In this document: positions 1-7,344 of the stretch, in pieces
Layout of the letters: each line of letters begins with the position of its first letter
Numbering within the stretch: the stretch's first letter is position 1
DNA from: Streptomyces sp. Edi2
GTDB taxonomy: Bacteria > Actinomycetota > Actinomycetes > Streptomycetales > Streptomycetaceae
Assembly: GCF_040253635.1 (NCBI RefSeq)
Contig: NZ_JBEJGX010000003.1
Coordinates: forward strand, 7,713,501 to 7,777,500
Length of the DNA stretch: 64,000 bases
Reading direction: 5' to 3'
The notes under the pieces: generated by a model
Seen by the model: the letters and a program-made list of their open reading frames with translations, nothing else
Told to the model about the DNA's origin: nothing
Databases searched by the model: none
Made by a program: the position numbers and the translations under genes

Positions 1-2
1 TG

Positions 3-1190
3 CTACCAGGCCAGCGGCAGTTCGATCATTCCTTGCAGGGTGTCGCCCGGCTTGAAGGGAATCTCGGCGGCCGGCACGGCGAGCCGCAGGTCCGGGATCC
101 TGGTGAACAGCGAGCGCAGCGCGATGTCCATCTCGGCGCGGGCGAGGTTCTGCCCCAGGCACTGGTGGATCCCGAAGCCGAACGCCACGTGGTGGCGGGC
201 CGAACGGTCGAGGTCCAGCTCGTCCGGCGACGGATAGGCGGCCTCGTCCCGGTTGATCAGCGAGGTGGGGAACAGCACGCCGTCGTCGGCGCGGATGAGC
301 TGCCCGCCGATCTCGATGTCCTCCGTGGCCACCCGCAGCATGCCGTCCGCGATGGACAGGAACCGCAGCAGCTCCTCGATGGCGGCCGGCATCAGGCCCT
401 CCTCGGCCTTGAGCTGCGCCAGCTGCTCGGGGTGTTCGAGCAGGGTGAAGGTGCCGAGCGAGATCATGTTGGCGGTGGTCTCATGGCCGGCCACCAGCAG
501 GATCATGGCGAGCCTGACCAGGTCCTCATGGGTGAGGTCGCCGGTCCGCAGCCGCTCCTCGATCAGTTCGTCGAGCAGCCCCTCGCCCGGGTTCTTCTGC
601 TTGTGGGCGATCAGCTCGGTGAAGTAATCCTCCAGTTCGGTCCGGGCGGCCTCCGCCTCCTCGGCCGTACGGCTGCGCAGCAGGCGGCTGGACTCGCCCT
701 CGAAGAACTCGTGGTCGGAGTACGGGACGCCGAGCAGTGAGCAGATCACCATCGAGGGCACCGGCAGCGCGAACGCGGAGACCAGCTCGGCGGGCGGGCC
801 CTCGGCCAGCATCCGGTCGAGCAGATCGTCGACGACCCGGTGGATGTCCGGCCGCAGCGCCGCGATCCGCTTCACGCTGAAGCTGGGGATCAGCATCCGG
901 CGCTGGGTGTTGTGCTCGGGGTCGTCGACCCCGAGCAGCGGGGTCCTGACCTGGCGGATCGCCGCGAAGCGCGCGACCGGCATCGGGAAGGCGGGATTCT
1001 GCCGGTCGGAGGAGAGACGCTGGTCGCTCAGCAGCGCCCGCGCCTCGCTGTGGCCGGTTACCGCCCATACCTTGCGGCCGTCATAGAGCGCGACCTGCGT
1101 CAGTGGTCCGGTCTCCCGCAGCGGCTGGTAGTCGGCGGGCGGGTGGTAGGGACAGGTGCGGTCCTGAAAGTAGGAGATGGCTTCGGTCAC
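3..1190 (-). CDS. Cytochrome P450, CYP105-like
   Basis: A 395-residue haem monooxygenase of the soluble bacterial P450 class, which would oxidise a small hydrophobic substrate using electrons from a ferredoxin. Visible hallmarks are the I-helix oxygen-binding motif AGHETT at about residues 234-239, the K-helix ExxR (ELLR) at about 273-276, and the haem loop FGFGIHQCLG with the thiolate Cys at about 344. That loop and the N-terminal RTCPYHPP segment resemble CYP105 members. The GTG start at 1190 is chosen because a GGAGG box lies just upstream and the 32 residues before it look non-coding. The stop lies at the very edge of the window, so a downstream ferredoxin gene, common next to CYP105 genes, could lie outside. 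The TetR gene lies upstream on the same strand with a gap of about 180 bp. The substrate cannot be told from sequence. Confidence 0.93.
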   Translation of the reverse strand: MTEAISYFQDRTCPYHPPADYQPLRETGPLTQVALYDGRKVWAVTGHSEARALLSDQRLSSDRQNPAFPMPVARFAAIRQVRTPLLGVDDPEHNTQRRMLIPSFSVKRIAALRPDIHRVVDDLLDRMLAEGPPAELVSAFALPVPSMVICSLLGVPYSDHEFFEGESSRLLRSRTAEEAEAARTELEDYFTELIAHKQKNPGEGLLDELIEERLRTGDLTHEDLVRLAMILLVAGHETTANMISLGTFTLLEHPEQLAQLKAEEGLMPAAIEELLRFLSIADGMLRVATEDIEIGGQLIRADDGVLFPTSLINRDEAAYPSPDELDLDRSARHHVAFGFGIHQCLGQNLARAEMDIALRSLFTRIPDLRLAVPAAEIPFKPGDTLQGMIELPLAW

Positions 1191-1371
1191 GGAATTCCTC
1201 CCGTACGAGGAGCTCAAGTGGATCGAGCTGCTCGGGGTGTGAGATGTCAATGCTGAAGCGCGCCGTGCTCGCCGCGCTGATCTCACCTCATGCCTCGGGT
1301 ACCGGGCACGTCTACGCGCAGTCCGGCCATTTTCGTTCAGGTTCGCACATTTTCGGAACCTTCACCTCCGT

Positions 1372-1974
1372 TCAGGGCCGTACGAGGGTTTCGATTACCC
1401 CGTCCAGATAGCGGTCGCGGGCGGCACCGTCCGGCAGGCTCTGCGGGACGGCATGTCCGAGCTGGGTGTGCCCGAGGAAGGCGGTGTAGGCGAGCAGGCC
1501 GCGGCGCTGGGCCTCGTCCTCGGGGAAGCCCAGCTCCGCGAAGAGCGCGTCGAGATAACCGAGGCGCCGGGCGGTCACCCGGGCGAGCGCGGCGGCCACC
1601 CGCGGATGCGCGGCGCTCGCCAGCAGGGAGATGTCCCGCGGGTCCGCGGCGGACCGGTTCGCGGCCATCAGGAGCAGGCGCCGCAGCCGTTCGCCGGGGT
1701 CGGGCTCGGCCTCCACCTCGGTGATCACAGCCTCCGTGCTGACCTCTTCCCAGCGCTCCAGCGCGGCCTCGATCAGCGCGTCCCGGTTGGTGAAGTGCCA
1801 GTAGAAGCTGCCCTTGGTGGCGCCCAGCCGGGCGGCCAGCGGCTCCACGGCCACCGCGGCAATGCCGCCCTCGCCCATGGCCGTCAGGGCGGCATCGGCC
1901 CAGTCCGCGGCGGTCAGCCGCTGCCGTGCGCCGGAGTCGCGGGGTGTCTTCGCTCGCTGTGCCGCCATTTCCAT
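1372..1974 (-). CDS. TetR/AcrR-family transcriptional regulator
   Basis: About 198-200 residues. The N-terminal TetR helix-turn-helix is clear: ALTAMGEGG, then VEPLAARLGATKGSFYWHF, the classic recognition-helix signature. The remainder is a helical ligand-binding domain that I cannot assign to a ligand. Two start codons (1974 and 1968) are in frame; neither has a good ribosome site, which would fit a transcript starting at or near the start codon. The protein is divergent from the DUF2867-like gene at 2020, and two palindromes lie between them, one overlapping this start codon, so autorepression together with control of the neighbour is the simplest model. The P450 gene lies downstream on the same strand and could be read through. 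Confidence 0.92.
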   Translation of the reverse strand: MEMAAQRAKTPRDSGARQRLTAADWADAALTAMGEGGIAAVAVEPLAARLGATKGSFYWHFTNRDALIEAALERWEEVSTEAVITEVEAEPDPGERLRRLLLMAANRSAADPRDISLLASAAHPRVAAALARVTARRLGYLDALFAELGFPEDEAQRRGLLAYTAFLGHTQLGHAVPQSLPDGAARDRYLDGVIETLVRP

Positions 1975-2009
1975 ACGGTACCGTACGGAAAAACATACGC
2001 CACCGTATG
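1971..2009. promoter_or_regulatory. Paired dyad operators between TetR gene and divergent gene
   Basis: Two inverted repeats sit in the 45-bp divergent gap. The first (1971-1988) has arms CCATACGG and CCGTACGG, with one mismatch, and covers the TetR start codon. The second (1994-2009) has perfect arms CATACG and CGTATG around CCAC. Both share the half-site CATACG. This is the usual layout of a TetR autoregulatory operator; that this particular regulator binds it is inferred. Confidence 0.6.
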
Positions 2010-2019
2010 GAGGTGCCCT

Positions 2020-2556
2020 GTGCGTACCGTCCGCAAGGTCCGTGCCCGTACCGCCCCCGCCACGACCGTCGGGGCCCCGCCCGGCCGGTCCGCCCGACCA
2101 CGCCCGTTCCACCGGCTGCTCGGCGACCGGCCCCGGGCCGTTCCCCTCCCCGCCACGGCCCGCCTGGCGCACGGTGCCTTCCCGCACCCGGACTTCCAGG
2201 ACGCCTGGCAGCTGGAGCTGCGCCCCGGTATGCCGCGGGAACCGGAGGCCTGGCAGGACATGCTGGGCCGGGCGGGCTTCTCCGTCCTCGGGCGCACGGA
2301 GGACGAGATCCTGCTCGGCGAGGACGCCCGCCACCTGGACTTCCGCGCCTCGATCCATCTCGCGGACGGCTACGTCACGCTCGGCACGGTCGTCCGTATC
2401 CACCGCACGGCCGGCCGTCTCTACTTCGCCGTGGTCCGCCGTGTCCACCCGTTCGTGGTCCGCACGGTGCTGCGCCGCTTCCACCGCCGGCTGGCGGCGC
2501 GGGGGTTTTCAACTGCTGGCTCTCGAAGTCGGGTAAGTGAGCGTAACCATGCGTGA
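2020..2556 (+). CDS. DUF2867-like protein, C-terminus altered by IS607 insertion
   Basis: A 178-residue protein of unknown function that resembles DUF2867 proteins. It carries the stretch LLGEDARHLDFRAS in the middle and a C-terminal segment AVVRRVHPFVVRTVLRR that I recognise from that group. The GTG at 2020 is chosen for the GGAGG seven bases upstream. It is divergent from the TetR gene and probably under its control. The last 17 residues after LAAR are encoded by the left end of the IS607 element. Removing the element joins CGG at 2500-2502 to TGA at 4795-4797, so the ancestral protein most likely ended at that Arg. The body of the protein is intact, so it may still work. Family assignment is moderate; no enzymatic role is known to me. 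Confidence 0.65.
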   Translation: MRTVRKVRARTAPATTVGAPPGRSARPRPFHRLLGDRPRAVPLPATARLAHGAFPHPDFQDAWQLELRPGMPREPEAWQDMLGRAGFSVLGRTEDEILLGEDARHLDFRASIHLADGYVTLGTVVRIHRTAGRLYFAVVRRVHPFVVRTVLRRFHRRLAARGFSTAGSRSRVSERNHA

Positions 2557-2576
2557 GTGAGTGTCGTTGTCAGCGT

Positions 2577-3152
2577 GTGAATCTGACGGAATGGGCGAAG
2601 GCGCAGGGTGTGCATCCGCAGACCGCGTATCGCTGGTTCCGTGAGGGGACGCTGCCGGTACCGGCTCAGAGGGTCGGGCCGCGCATGGTTCTGGTGAACA
2701 TCGAGGCGAACGCCGCGCCGGAGGCGGTTGGCGGGCTGGGCCTGTATGCCCGGGTCTCTTCGCATGATCAGAAGGCTGATCTGGAGCGGCAGTTGGCGCG
2801 TCTGGTCGCGTGGGCGGCCACGGCCGGTCACCGGGTTGTGCGTGTGGAGTCCGAGGTCGGTTCGGGCATGAACGGCGGCAGGTCGAAGGCGAAGCGGCTG
2901 CTGGCCGATCCTGAGGTGACCACGGTTGTCGTGGAGCACAAGGACCGGTTGGGCCGGATGAATGTGGAGCTGGTTGAGGCCGCGTTGTCCGCGGCCGGCC
3001 GTCGTCTGGTCGTCTTGGATGCTGGTGAGGTTGAGGACGACCTGGTCCGCGACATGGTCGAGGTGCTGACGTCGTTGTGCGCCCGCCTGTACGGGCGCCG
3101 GTCGGCGAAGAACCGCGCGGCGAAGGCTCTTGAAGCGGCGTCGCATGGCTGA
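2577..3152 (+). CDS. tnpA: IS607-family serine recombinase (TnpA)
   Basis: About 191 residues with a MerR-like helix-turn-helix at the N-terminus (EWAKAQGVHPQTAYRWFREG) followed by the small serine-resolvase domain. The catalytic serine is in the YARVSS motif near residues 57-62, and the KDRLGR motif and a long C-terminal helix follow. This order, DNA-binding domain before resolvase domain, defines IS607 transposases. The GTG at 2577 (MNLTEW) matches the usual family start; an upstream in-frame GTG at 2553 would add eight residues. The stop overlaps the start of tnpB by 8 bp, implying translational coupling. Confidence 0.93.
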   Translation: MNLTEWAKAQGVHPQTAYRWFREGTLPVPAQRVGPRMVLVNIEANAAPEAVGGLGLYARVSSHDQKADLERQLARLVAWAATAGHRVVRVESEVGSGMNGGRSKAKRLLADPEVTTVVVEHKDRLGRMNVELVEAALSAAGRRLVVLDAGEVEDDLVRDMVEVLTSLCARLYGRRSAKNRAAKALEAASHG

Positions 3153-4788
3153 GCCGAAGAAGCCGCTGCGGGCGATTTCCCGTCCGTTCGTCGCTGACGG
3201 GCCGTCGGGGGTGAGCATCCGTGACCGGCTCAGGGGTCTCACCGCCCAGGACGAGAAGGTGTTGCGTCTGGTCGGCGGCCACATGGGGCGGCTGGCAACG
3301 CTTGACCTCAAGGCGCGGTGCGCTGACGGCCTGGAGCACTCCACTCACACGTGGGCTGACCGTAAGCGTGAGCTGACGGCCTCCTCGTCGTCCCGCTGGG
3401 CCGGTTCGGTCACCTCCAGCACGCATGATCAGTGGGGCCTGTCCCGGCGCGCTCAGCATGCTCATCTGCAAGGGCTGGACGCCGGTATCAAGACGGTGCG
3501 GCACCGCCTGTCGCTGCCGGTCGGCGAGAAGGGCAGCAAGCGTGCCCCGGGCGGTTACCGGTCGAAACACGAGTGGTTCGTCAAGTCCCGGCGGCTGGCG
3601 GTTTTGGAGAAGCGGCGTTCGGTTGTTGCCGCTGACCGGGAGAGGGGGAAGGTCTCGGTGGTGCGCGGCGGCCGGAAGCTCGCGAACACCCGGCACAACC
3701 TGGCCGCCGCCGCTGTGAACGAAACGCGGTGGCGGGAGCGGTGGGAGGCGGCACGCTGGTTCCTGTCGGCCGACGGGGAGTGCGGGAAGCGCTTCGGGAA
3801 CGAGACGATCCGGATCACCCCCGATGGGGAGATCAGCATCAAGCTGCCCGTGCCACTGGCCGAGCTGGCGAACGCGAAGCACGGCCGGTACGTCCTCGCG
3901 GCGAAGGCGGTGTTCCCCTACCGGGGCCAGGAGTGGCGCGACCGCATCGAAGCGAACCGTGCCGTGGCCTACCGCGTCCACCTCGACACCGCCTCCGGCC
4001 GCTGGTACGTGGACGCGTCCTGGACCCGTAAAGCCCTTCCCGCTGTGCCGCTGGACACGCTGCGGGCGCAGGGTGTGGTCGGTGTGGACACCAACGCGGA
4101 TCACCTCGCCGCATGGCTGCTCGATGAGCACGGCAACCCGGTCGGTGAGCCGCGCCGCTTCGACTACGACCTGTCCGGCACCGCTGACCACCACGACGCG
4201 CAACTGCGCCACGCCCTCACCCGCCTGCTGCACTGGGCCAAGACCACCGGCGTCCAGGCCATCGCCATCGAAGACCTCGACTTCACCGACTCCAAGACCC
4301 GCGAGAAACACGGCCGCAAGAAGAGCTTCCGGCAGCTCATCTCGGGCATCCCCACCGGCAAACTCCGTGCCCGGCTGCTATCGATGTGCGCGGAGACCGG
4401 ACTCGGCGTGATCGCCGTCGACCCTGCCTACACCAGCATGTGGGGCGCGCAGCACTGGCAGAAGCCGCTGACCACCACACACCGCAAGACCAGCCGACAC
4501 GCCGCCGCCCCGGTGGCCATCGGCAGGCGCTCCCTCGGACACCCGATCCGGCGACGGACGGCACCGCCCCGCCAGCACCAGAGCGATGCTCGCGGGCATC
4601 GGACCGCCCAGGCCGGACCAGGTGACCGGGGGCGTGAGGGAAACCGCCCCCGCGTACCCGGACCACGGACACGATCCGATGGAGCTGAACGCGGCAGGAA
4701 CGCGGTGGACCAGAACGCCCAAGACCGTTCGGGGCGCTCGGCTGAGCGTGGGTTCTGGCGACAGGACTCACTCCCGCTCAGTCTTTAG
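3145..4788 (+). CDS. tnpB: TnpB-like RuvC nuclease of IS607 element
   Basis: A 547-residue TnpB/OrfB protein, the RNA-guided nuclease family ancestral to Cas12, which in IS200/605 and IS607 elements preserves the element by cutting vacated target sites. RuvC-I Asp is visible in GVDTNADH at about residue 315, and RuvC-II Glu in IAIEDLDF at about 376. In the RuvC-III region after YTSMWGAQHWQKP, the place where canonical TnpB has DxNAA reads SRHAAAP, with His at about 452. The CxxC zinc-finger pairs of typical TnpB are absent, and the C-terminal 90 residues are Arg/Gly-rich and low complexity. Long TnpB-related proteins of this type occur in other Streptomyces. Whether it still cuts DNA is uncertain. 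A guide RNA, if present, should overlap the 3' end of this gene and the element's right end. Confidence 0.85.
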   Translation: MAEPKKPLRAISRPFVADGPSGVSIRDRLRGLTAQDEKVLRLVGGHMGRLATLDLKARCADGLEHSTHTWADRKRELTASSSSRWAGSVTSSTHDQWGLSRRAQHAHLQGLDAGIKTVRHRLSLPVGEKGSKRAPGGYRSKHEWFVKSRRLAVLEKRRSVVAADRERGKVSVVRGGRKLANTRHNLAAAAVNETRWRERWEAARWFLSADGECGKRFGNETIRITPDGEISIKLPVPLAELANAKHGRYVLAAKAVFPYRGQEWRDRIEANRAVAYRVHLDTASGRWYVDASWTRKALPAVPLDTLRAQGVVGVDTNADHLAAWLLDEHGNPVGEPRRFDYDLSGTADHHDAQLRHALTRLLHWAKTTGVQAIAIEDLDFTDSKTREKHGRKKSFRQLISGIPTGKLRARLLSMCAETGLGVIAVDPAYTSMWGAQHWQKPLTTTHRKTSRHAAAPVAIGRRSLGHPIRRRTAPPRQHQSDARGHRTAQAGPGDRGREGNRPRVPGPRTRSDGAERGRNAVDQNAQDRSGRSAERGFWRQDSLPLSL

Positions 4789-4823
4789 GAACGGTGAGCC
4801 GGGCCCCGTGCCAGACTGCCGCC

Positions 4824-6416
4824 ATGGGGCGAGGACACGCGGTTGCGGGGCACAACGGTACGGAGCTGGCCTGGGCGGCCCTGGGCGGCGACCCGGCCCT
4901 GACGGAACGGATCACCTACGGCGGTCCTCCCGGTCTGCTGCCGGCCCGGCTGCCGGTCATGTCGCTGGCCCGGTCCACGGTCGCGGTCTGCGCGCTGGCC
5001 GCGGCCGAACTGGCGGCCCGGCGCAACGGCGGCCCGGTGCCCGCCGTACGCGTCGATGACGGCGCGGTGGCCACCGCCTTCCTCAGCGAACGCCACCTGC
5101 GGGTCGACGGCCGCGCCTGCTCGTCCTTCGCGCCGCTCTCCCGCTTCTGGCGCACCGCCGACGGCTGGGTACGCACCCACGCCAACTATCCGCACCACCG
5201 CGCCCGGTTGCTCCGCGCGCTGGACCTCCCCGAGACCGCCGGGGAAGCGGAGGTCGGGGCCGCGCTCTCCGGCCGCCGGGCCGAGGAGATCGAGGAGACG
5301 GTCTGTGCCGCGGGCGGACTGGCCGTCGCCGCCCGCACCCCCGAGGAGTGGCGCGCCCACCCGCAGGGCGCCGCCGTGGCCGCCCACCCGCTGCTGACCC
5401 TCGCCCCCCTCGGCGACGCCCCGGCTCGCCGGCTGCCGCCACCGGCCGGCCCGCCGACGCTCCCGGCCGCCGGGCTGCGGGTGCTGGATCTGACCCGGGT
5501 GATCGCCGGGCCGGTGGCCACCCGCACGCTGGCCCTGCTCGGCGCGGAGGTTCTGCGGATCGACGCCCCCCACCTGCCGGAGAGTCAGGACGCCCACAGC
5601 GACACCGGCTTCGGCAAACGGTCCACCGCCCTCGACCTCGGTTCACCCGCCGGCCGCGCCTCCTTCGAGGAACTGCTCTCCCGCGCGGACGTGGTGGTGA
5701 CCGGCTACCGCCCCGGCGCACTCGACCGCTTCGGCCTCACCCCCGAGGCACTGACCGCGCGCCGCCCGGGGCTGGTGGTGGCCCGGCTCTCCGCCTGGGG
5801 CGACGACGGGCCGTGGGGCGGCCGGCGCGGCTTCGACAGTGTGGTGCAGGTGGCCACCGGAATCGCCGCCGCAGAGACGGACGCGGACTCCGTACCCGAG
5901 GACTCGGAAGAGAGCAGAGGCGGAGCGATGCGCAGCGGCACTCCCGGCGCACTCCCCGCCCAGGCACTCGACCACGGAACCGGATACCTGCTGGCCGCGG
6001 CCGTGCTCCGCGCACTGACCGAACAGTCCCGCACCGGCGGCTCGCACCTCGCCACCCTCGCCCTGGCCCGCACCGCGCGGTGGCTGATGCACGACCTGGC
6101 GGACGACGCCGAGCCGCACCCCGGACCCGGGACCCCCGGGCCGCAATCGGAGGCGCCCGGCGCCGGCGCCTACGACCTCGCGCACCACCTCCGCGAAACC
6201 GACAGCCCCCTCGGCCGGCTCCGCCACGCCCTCCCGCCCGTCTCCTTCCACGGCGCCCCGGCCACCTGGGCGACCCCACCCGGCCGCTGCGGCACGGATG
6301 CGCCGGTGTGGCAAGAGGAGCGGGTGGTTGCGGAGGCGGGGGACAACGAGGTGTTGACCGGACTACCGAGCGACGCGCCGGGCCGCGGCGCATCCCCCAG
6401 CCGGTCCAGTCGGTAG
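4824..6416 (+). CDS. CaiB/BaiF family III CoA transferase
   Basis: About 530 residues. The second half carries the family III CoA-transferase signature: LDLTRVIAGPVATRTLALLGAEVLRID at the start of the domain, then KRSTALDL, VVTGYRPGALDRFGL and a RGFDSVVQ stretch where the family keeps its acyl-accepting Asp. The first 215 residues look like a degenerate first copy of the fold, as in two-domain actinobacterial members. It would move CoA between carboxylic acids; the substrate is unknown. There is no ribosome site at ATG 4824. A CAGACT hexamer lies about 9 bp upstream, so a leaderless transcript is likely. The start lies 30 bp from the IS607 right end, so the element may have changed its promoter. 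The last 35 residues look unlike the family and may be drifted. Confidence 0.85.
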   Translation: MGRGHAVAGHNGTELAWAALGGDPALTERITYGGPPGLLPARLPVMSLARSTVAVCALAAAELAARRNGGPVPAVRVDDGAVATAFLSERHLRVDGRACSSFAPLSRFWRTADGWVRTHANYPHHRARLLRALDLPETAGEAEVGAALSGRRAEEIEETVCAAGGLAVAARTPEEWRAHPQGAAVAAHPLLTLAPLGDAPARRLPPPAGPPTLPAAGLRVLDLTRVIAGPVATRTLALLGAEVLRIDAPHLPESQDAHSDTGFGKRSTALDLGSPAGRASFEELLSRADVVVTGYRPGALDRFGLTPEALTARRPGLVVARLSAWGDDGPWGGRRGFDSVVQVATGIAAAETDADSVPEDSEESRGGAMRSGTPGALPAQALDHGTGYLLAAAVLRALTEQSRTGGSHLATLALARTARWLMHDLADDAEPHPGPGTPGPQSEAPGAGAYDLAHHLRETDSPLGRLRHALPPVSFHGAPATWATPPGRCGTDAPVWQEERVVAEAGDNEVLTGLPSDAPGRGASPSRSSR

Positions 6417-6497
6417 ATGTTGCGCATCCGAACAAGTAAGGAGCACAGCAAAGTTGGACGAGTTCTCGCGTGATGCCCGATCGATTCGCCTGCCGCG

Positions 6498-6656
6498 GTG
6501 GGGGTATGTGGCCGCGAACCCGGCGTGGTGCCGTGGCTTGTCTTCGATGAGGAGGGGCGGGCTGTCGAGCCGGTACGCCGGCATCTGATCGATTTCGTCG
6601 CCCGGTACAACCGGCCCGGCAGCGTCCGCAGCTACGCATTCGACCTGCGGCCTTGA
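6498..6656 (+). pseudogene. N-terminal remnant of a tyrosine recombinase/integrase
   Basis: A short open stretch translating to ...PWLVFDEEGRAVEPVRRHL, IDFVARYNRPGSVRSYAFDLR, then stop. It matches the N-terminal arm/SAM-like core-binding region of actinobacterial tyrosine recombinases (family pattern PGSVRSYAYDL). All of the catalytic domain (R..HxxR..Y) is missing. It lies between the CoA transferase and the convergent TetR gene and points to a past mobile element or rearrangement here. The stop falls in-frame right after DLRP. Confidence 0.6.
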
Positions 6657-6661
6657 TCCTG

Positions 6662-7279
6662 TCAAGGAGCGAGTTCGGCCTGGCGAAGGCTGCGGAACAC
6701 CGCCGGGGTCGCCCATCCGCGCAACGTGGCGTGAATCGCCGGTCGGAATGCGGCCTCGGCCGTGGCGGCATCGAGGGCCCCAGCCAGTTCGAGAGTCACG
6801 AGCCCGTGCAGGGTGGCCCAGATCGACAGGGCGATCGACGTTGCTTCGCCGGCGAGTACGGACGCCGCCAACGCGTGATCGATCGCCGCGAGGAGCGGGC
6901 GGATCGGGTCACTGGCGCCGGCCTCCCCCGACGGATCGAAGGACTGCACACCACCGAACAGCACGGTGTACAGGTGGCTGTGTCCGCGCCCCCAACGACG
7001 GTACGCGACGGCCAGCGCGTAGAGGTCGGTGAGAGGGTCCGCGGAGGTCTGCAGCGCCGACAGTTCCTGGAACAGGCCGGCGACGGCTCTGTCGCGCACC
7101 GCACCGATCAGCCTGTCCTTACCGCCGAACAAGGAGTACACCGCCGTCGTCGACGTCTCGGCGGCAGCGGCCACGGCGCGGACCGTGACCGACTCCCGCG
7201 GACGGGTGGCGAGCATCTCGGTCGCGCACACCACAAGCCGCTCTTTGACGGCCTCGTCATTTGTTCTCGGCCTACCCAC
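6662..7279 (-). CDS. TetR-family regulator with WHG-type C-terminal domain
   Basis: A 205-residue protein. The N-terminal helix-turn-helix includes VTVRAVAAAAETSTTAVYSLFGGKDRL. The C-terminal part has the W-x-x-x-HG stretch (WATLHGLVTLEL, about residues 155-166) typical of the TetR WHG subfamily. It is divergent from the hydrolase gene at 7345 with a 65-bp gap holding two GTTyTGAAAC repeats, which suggests that it represses both itself and the hydrolase. Its 3' end converges on the recombinase remnant, only 5 bp away. Confidence 0.92.
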   Translation of the reverse strand: MGRPRTNDEAVKERLVVCATEMLATRPRESVTVRAVAAAAETSTTAVYSLFGGKDRLIGAVRDRAVAGLFQELSALQTSADPLTDLYALAVAYRRWGRGHSHLYTVLFGGVQSFDPSGEAGASDPIRPLLAAIDHALAASVLAGEATSIALSIWATLHGLVTLELAGALDAATAEAAFRPAIHATLRGWATPAVFRSLRQAELAP

Positions 7280-7308
7280 GACCAGCAGCCTACCCGCTCT
7301 GATAACGT

Positions 7309-7333
7309 CGTTTTGAAACGGTGTTCTGAAACT
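7309..7333. promoter_or_regulatory. Probable TetR operator, repeated GTTyTGAAAC
   Basis: CGTTTTGAAACG (7309-7320, arms CGTTT/AAACG perfect) is followed directly by the near copy TGTTCTGAAACT (7322-7333). The pair lies between the divergent TetR gene and the hydrolase gene and ends just before the hydrolase ribosome site (GGAGG at 7334-7338). A regulator bound here would block hydrolase translation initiation or transcription. Confidence 0.5.
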
Positions 7334-7344
7334 GGAGGTCCGCT

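Larger units (their letters stand above)
2503..4794 (+). mobile_element. IS607-type insertion sequence (tnpA serine recombinase + tnpB)
   Basis: A two-gene element with overlapping tnpA and tnpB reading in the same direction. Ends are inferred. On the left the reading frame of the host gene departs from its family right after CGG (2500-2502). On the right, the AGGAACGG just past the tnpB stop is followed at once by TGA, which would restore the host stop. The core would then be the GG dinucleotide found at both junctions, consistent with IS607 elements, which insert at short dinucleotide cores without terminal inverted repeats or long target duplications. The element is about 2.3 kb. Both genes look full length, so it may be mobile. 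Confidence 0.75.

Noticed and set aside
6482..6660. Functional integrase
   Set aside because: Only the N-terminal arm is present; no R-H-R-Y catalytic domain follows.
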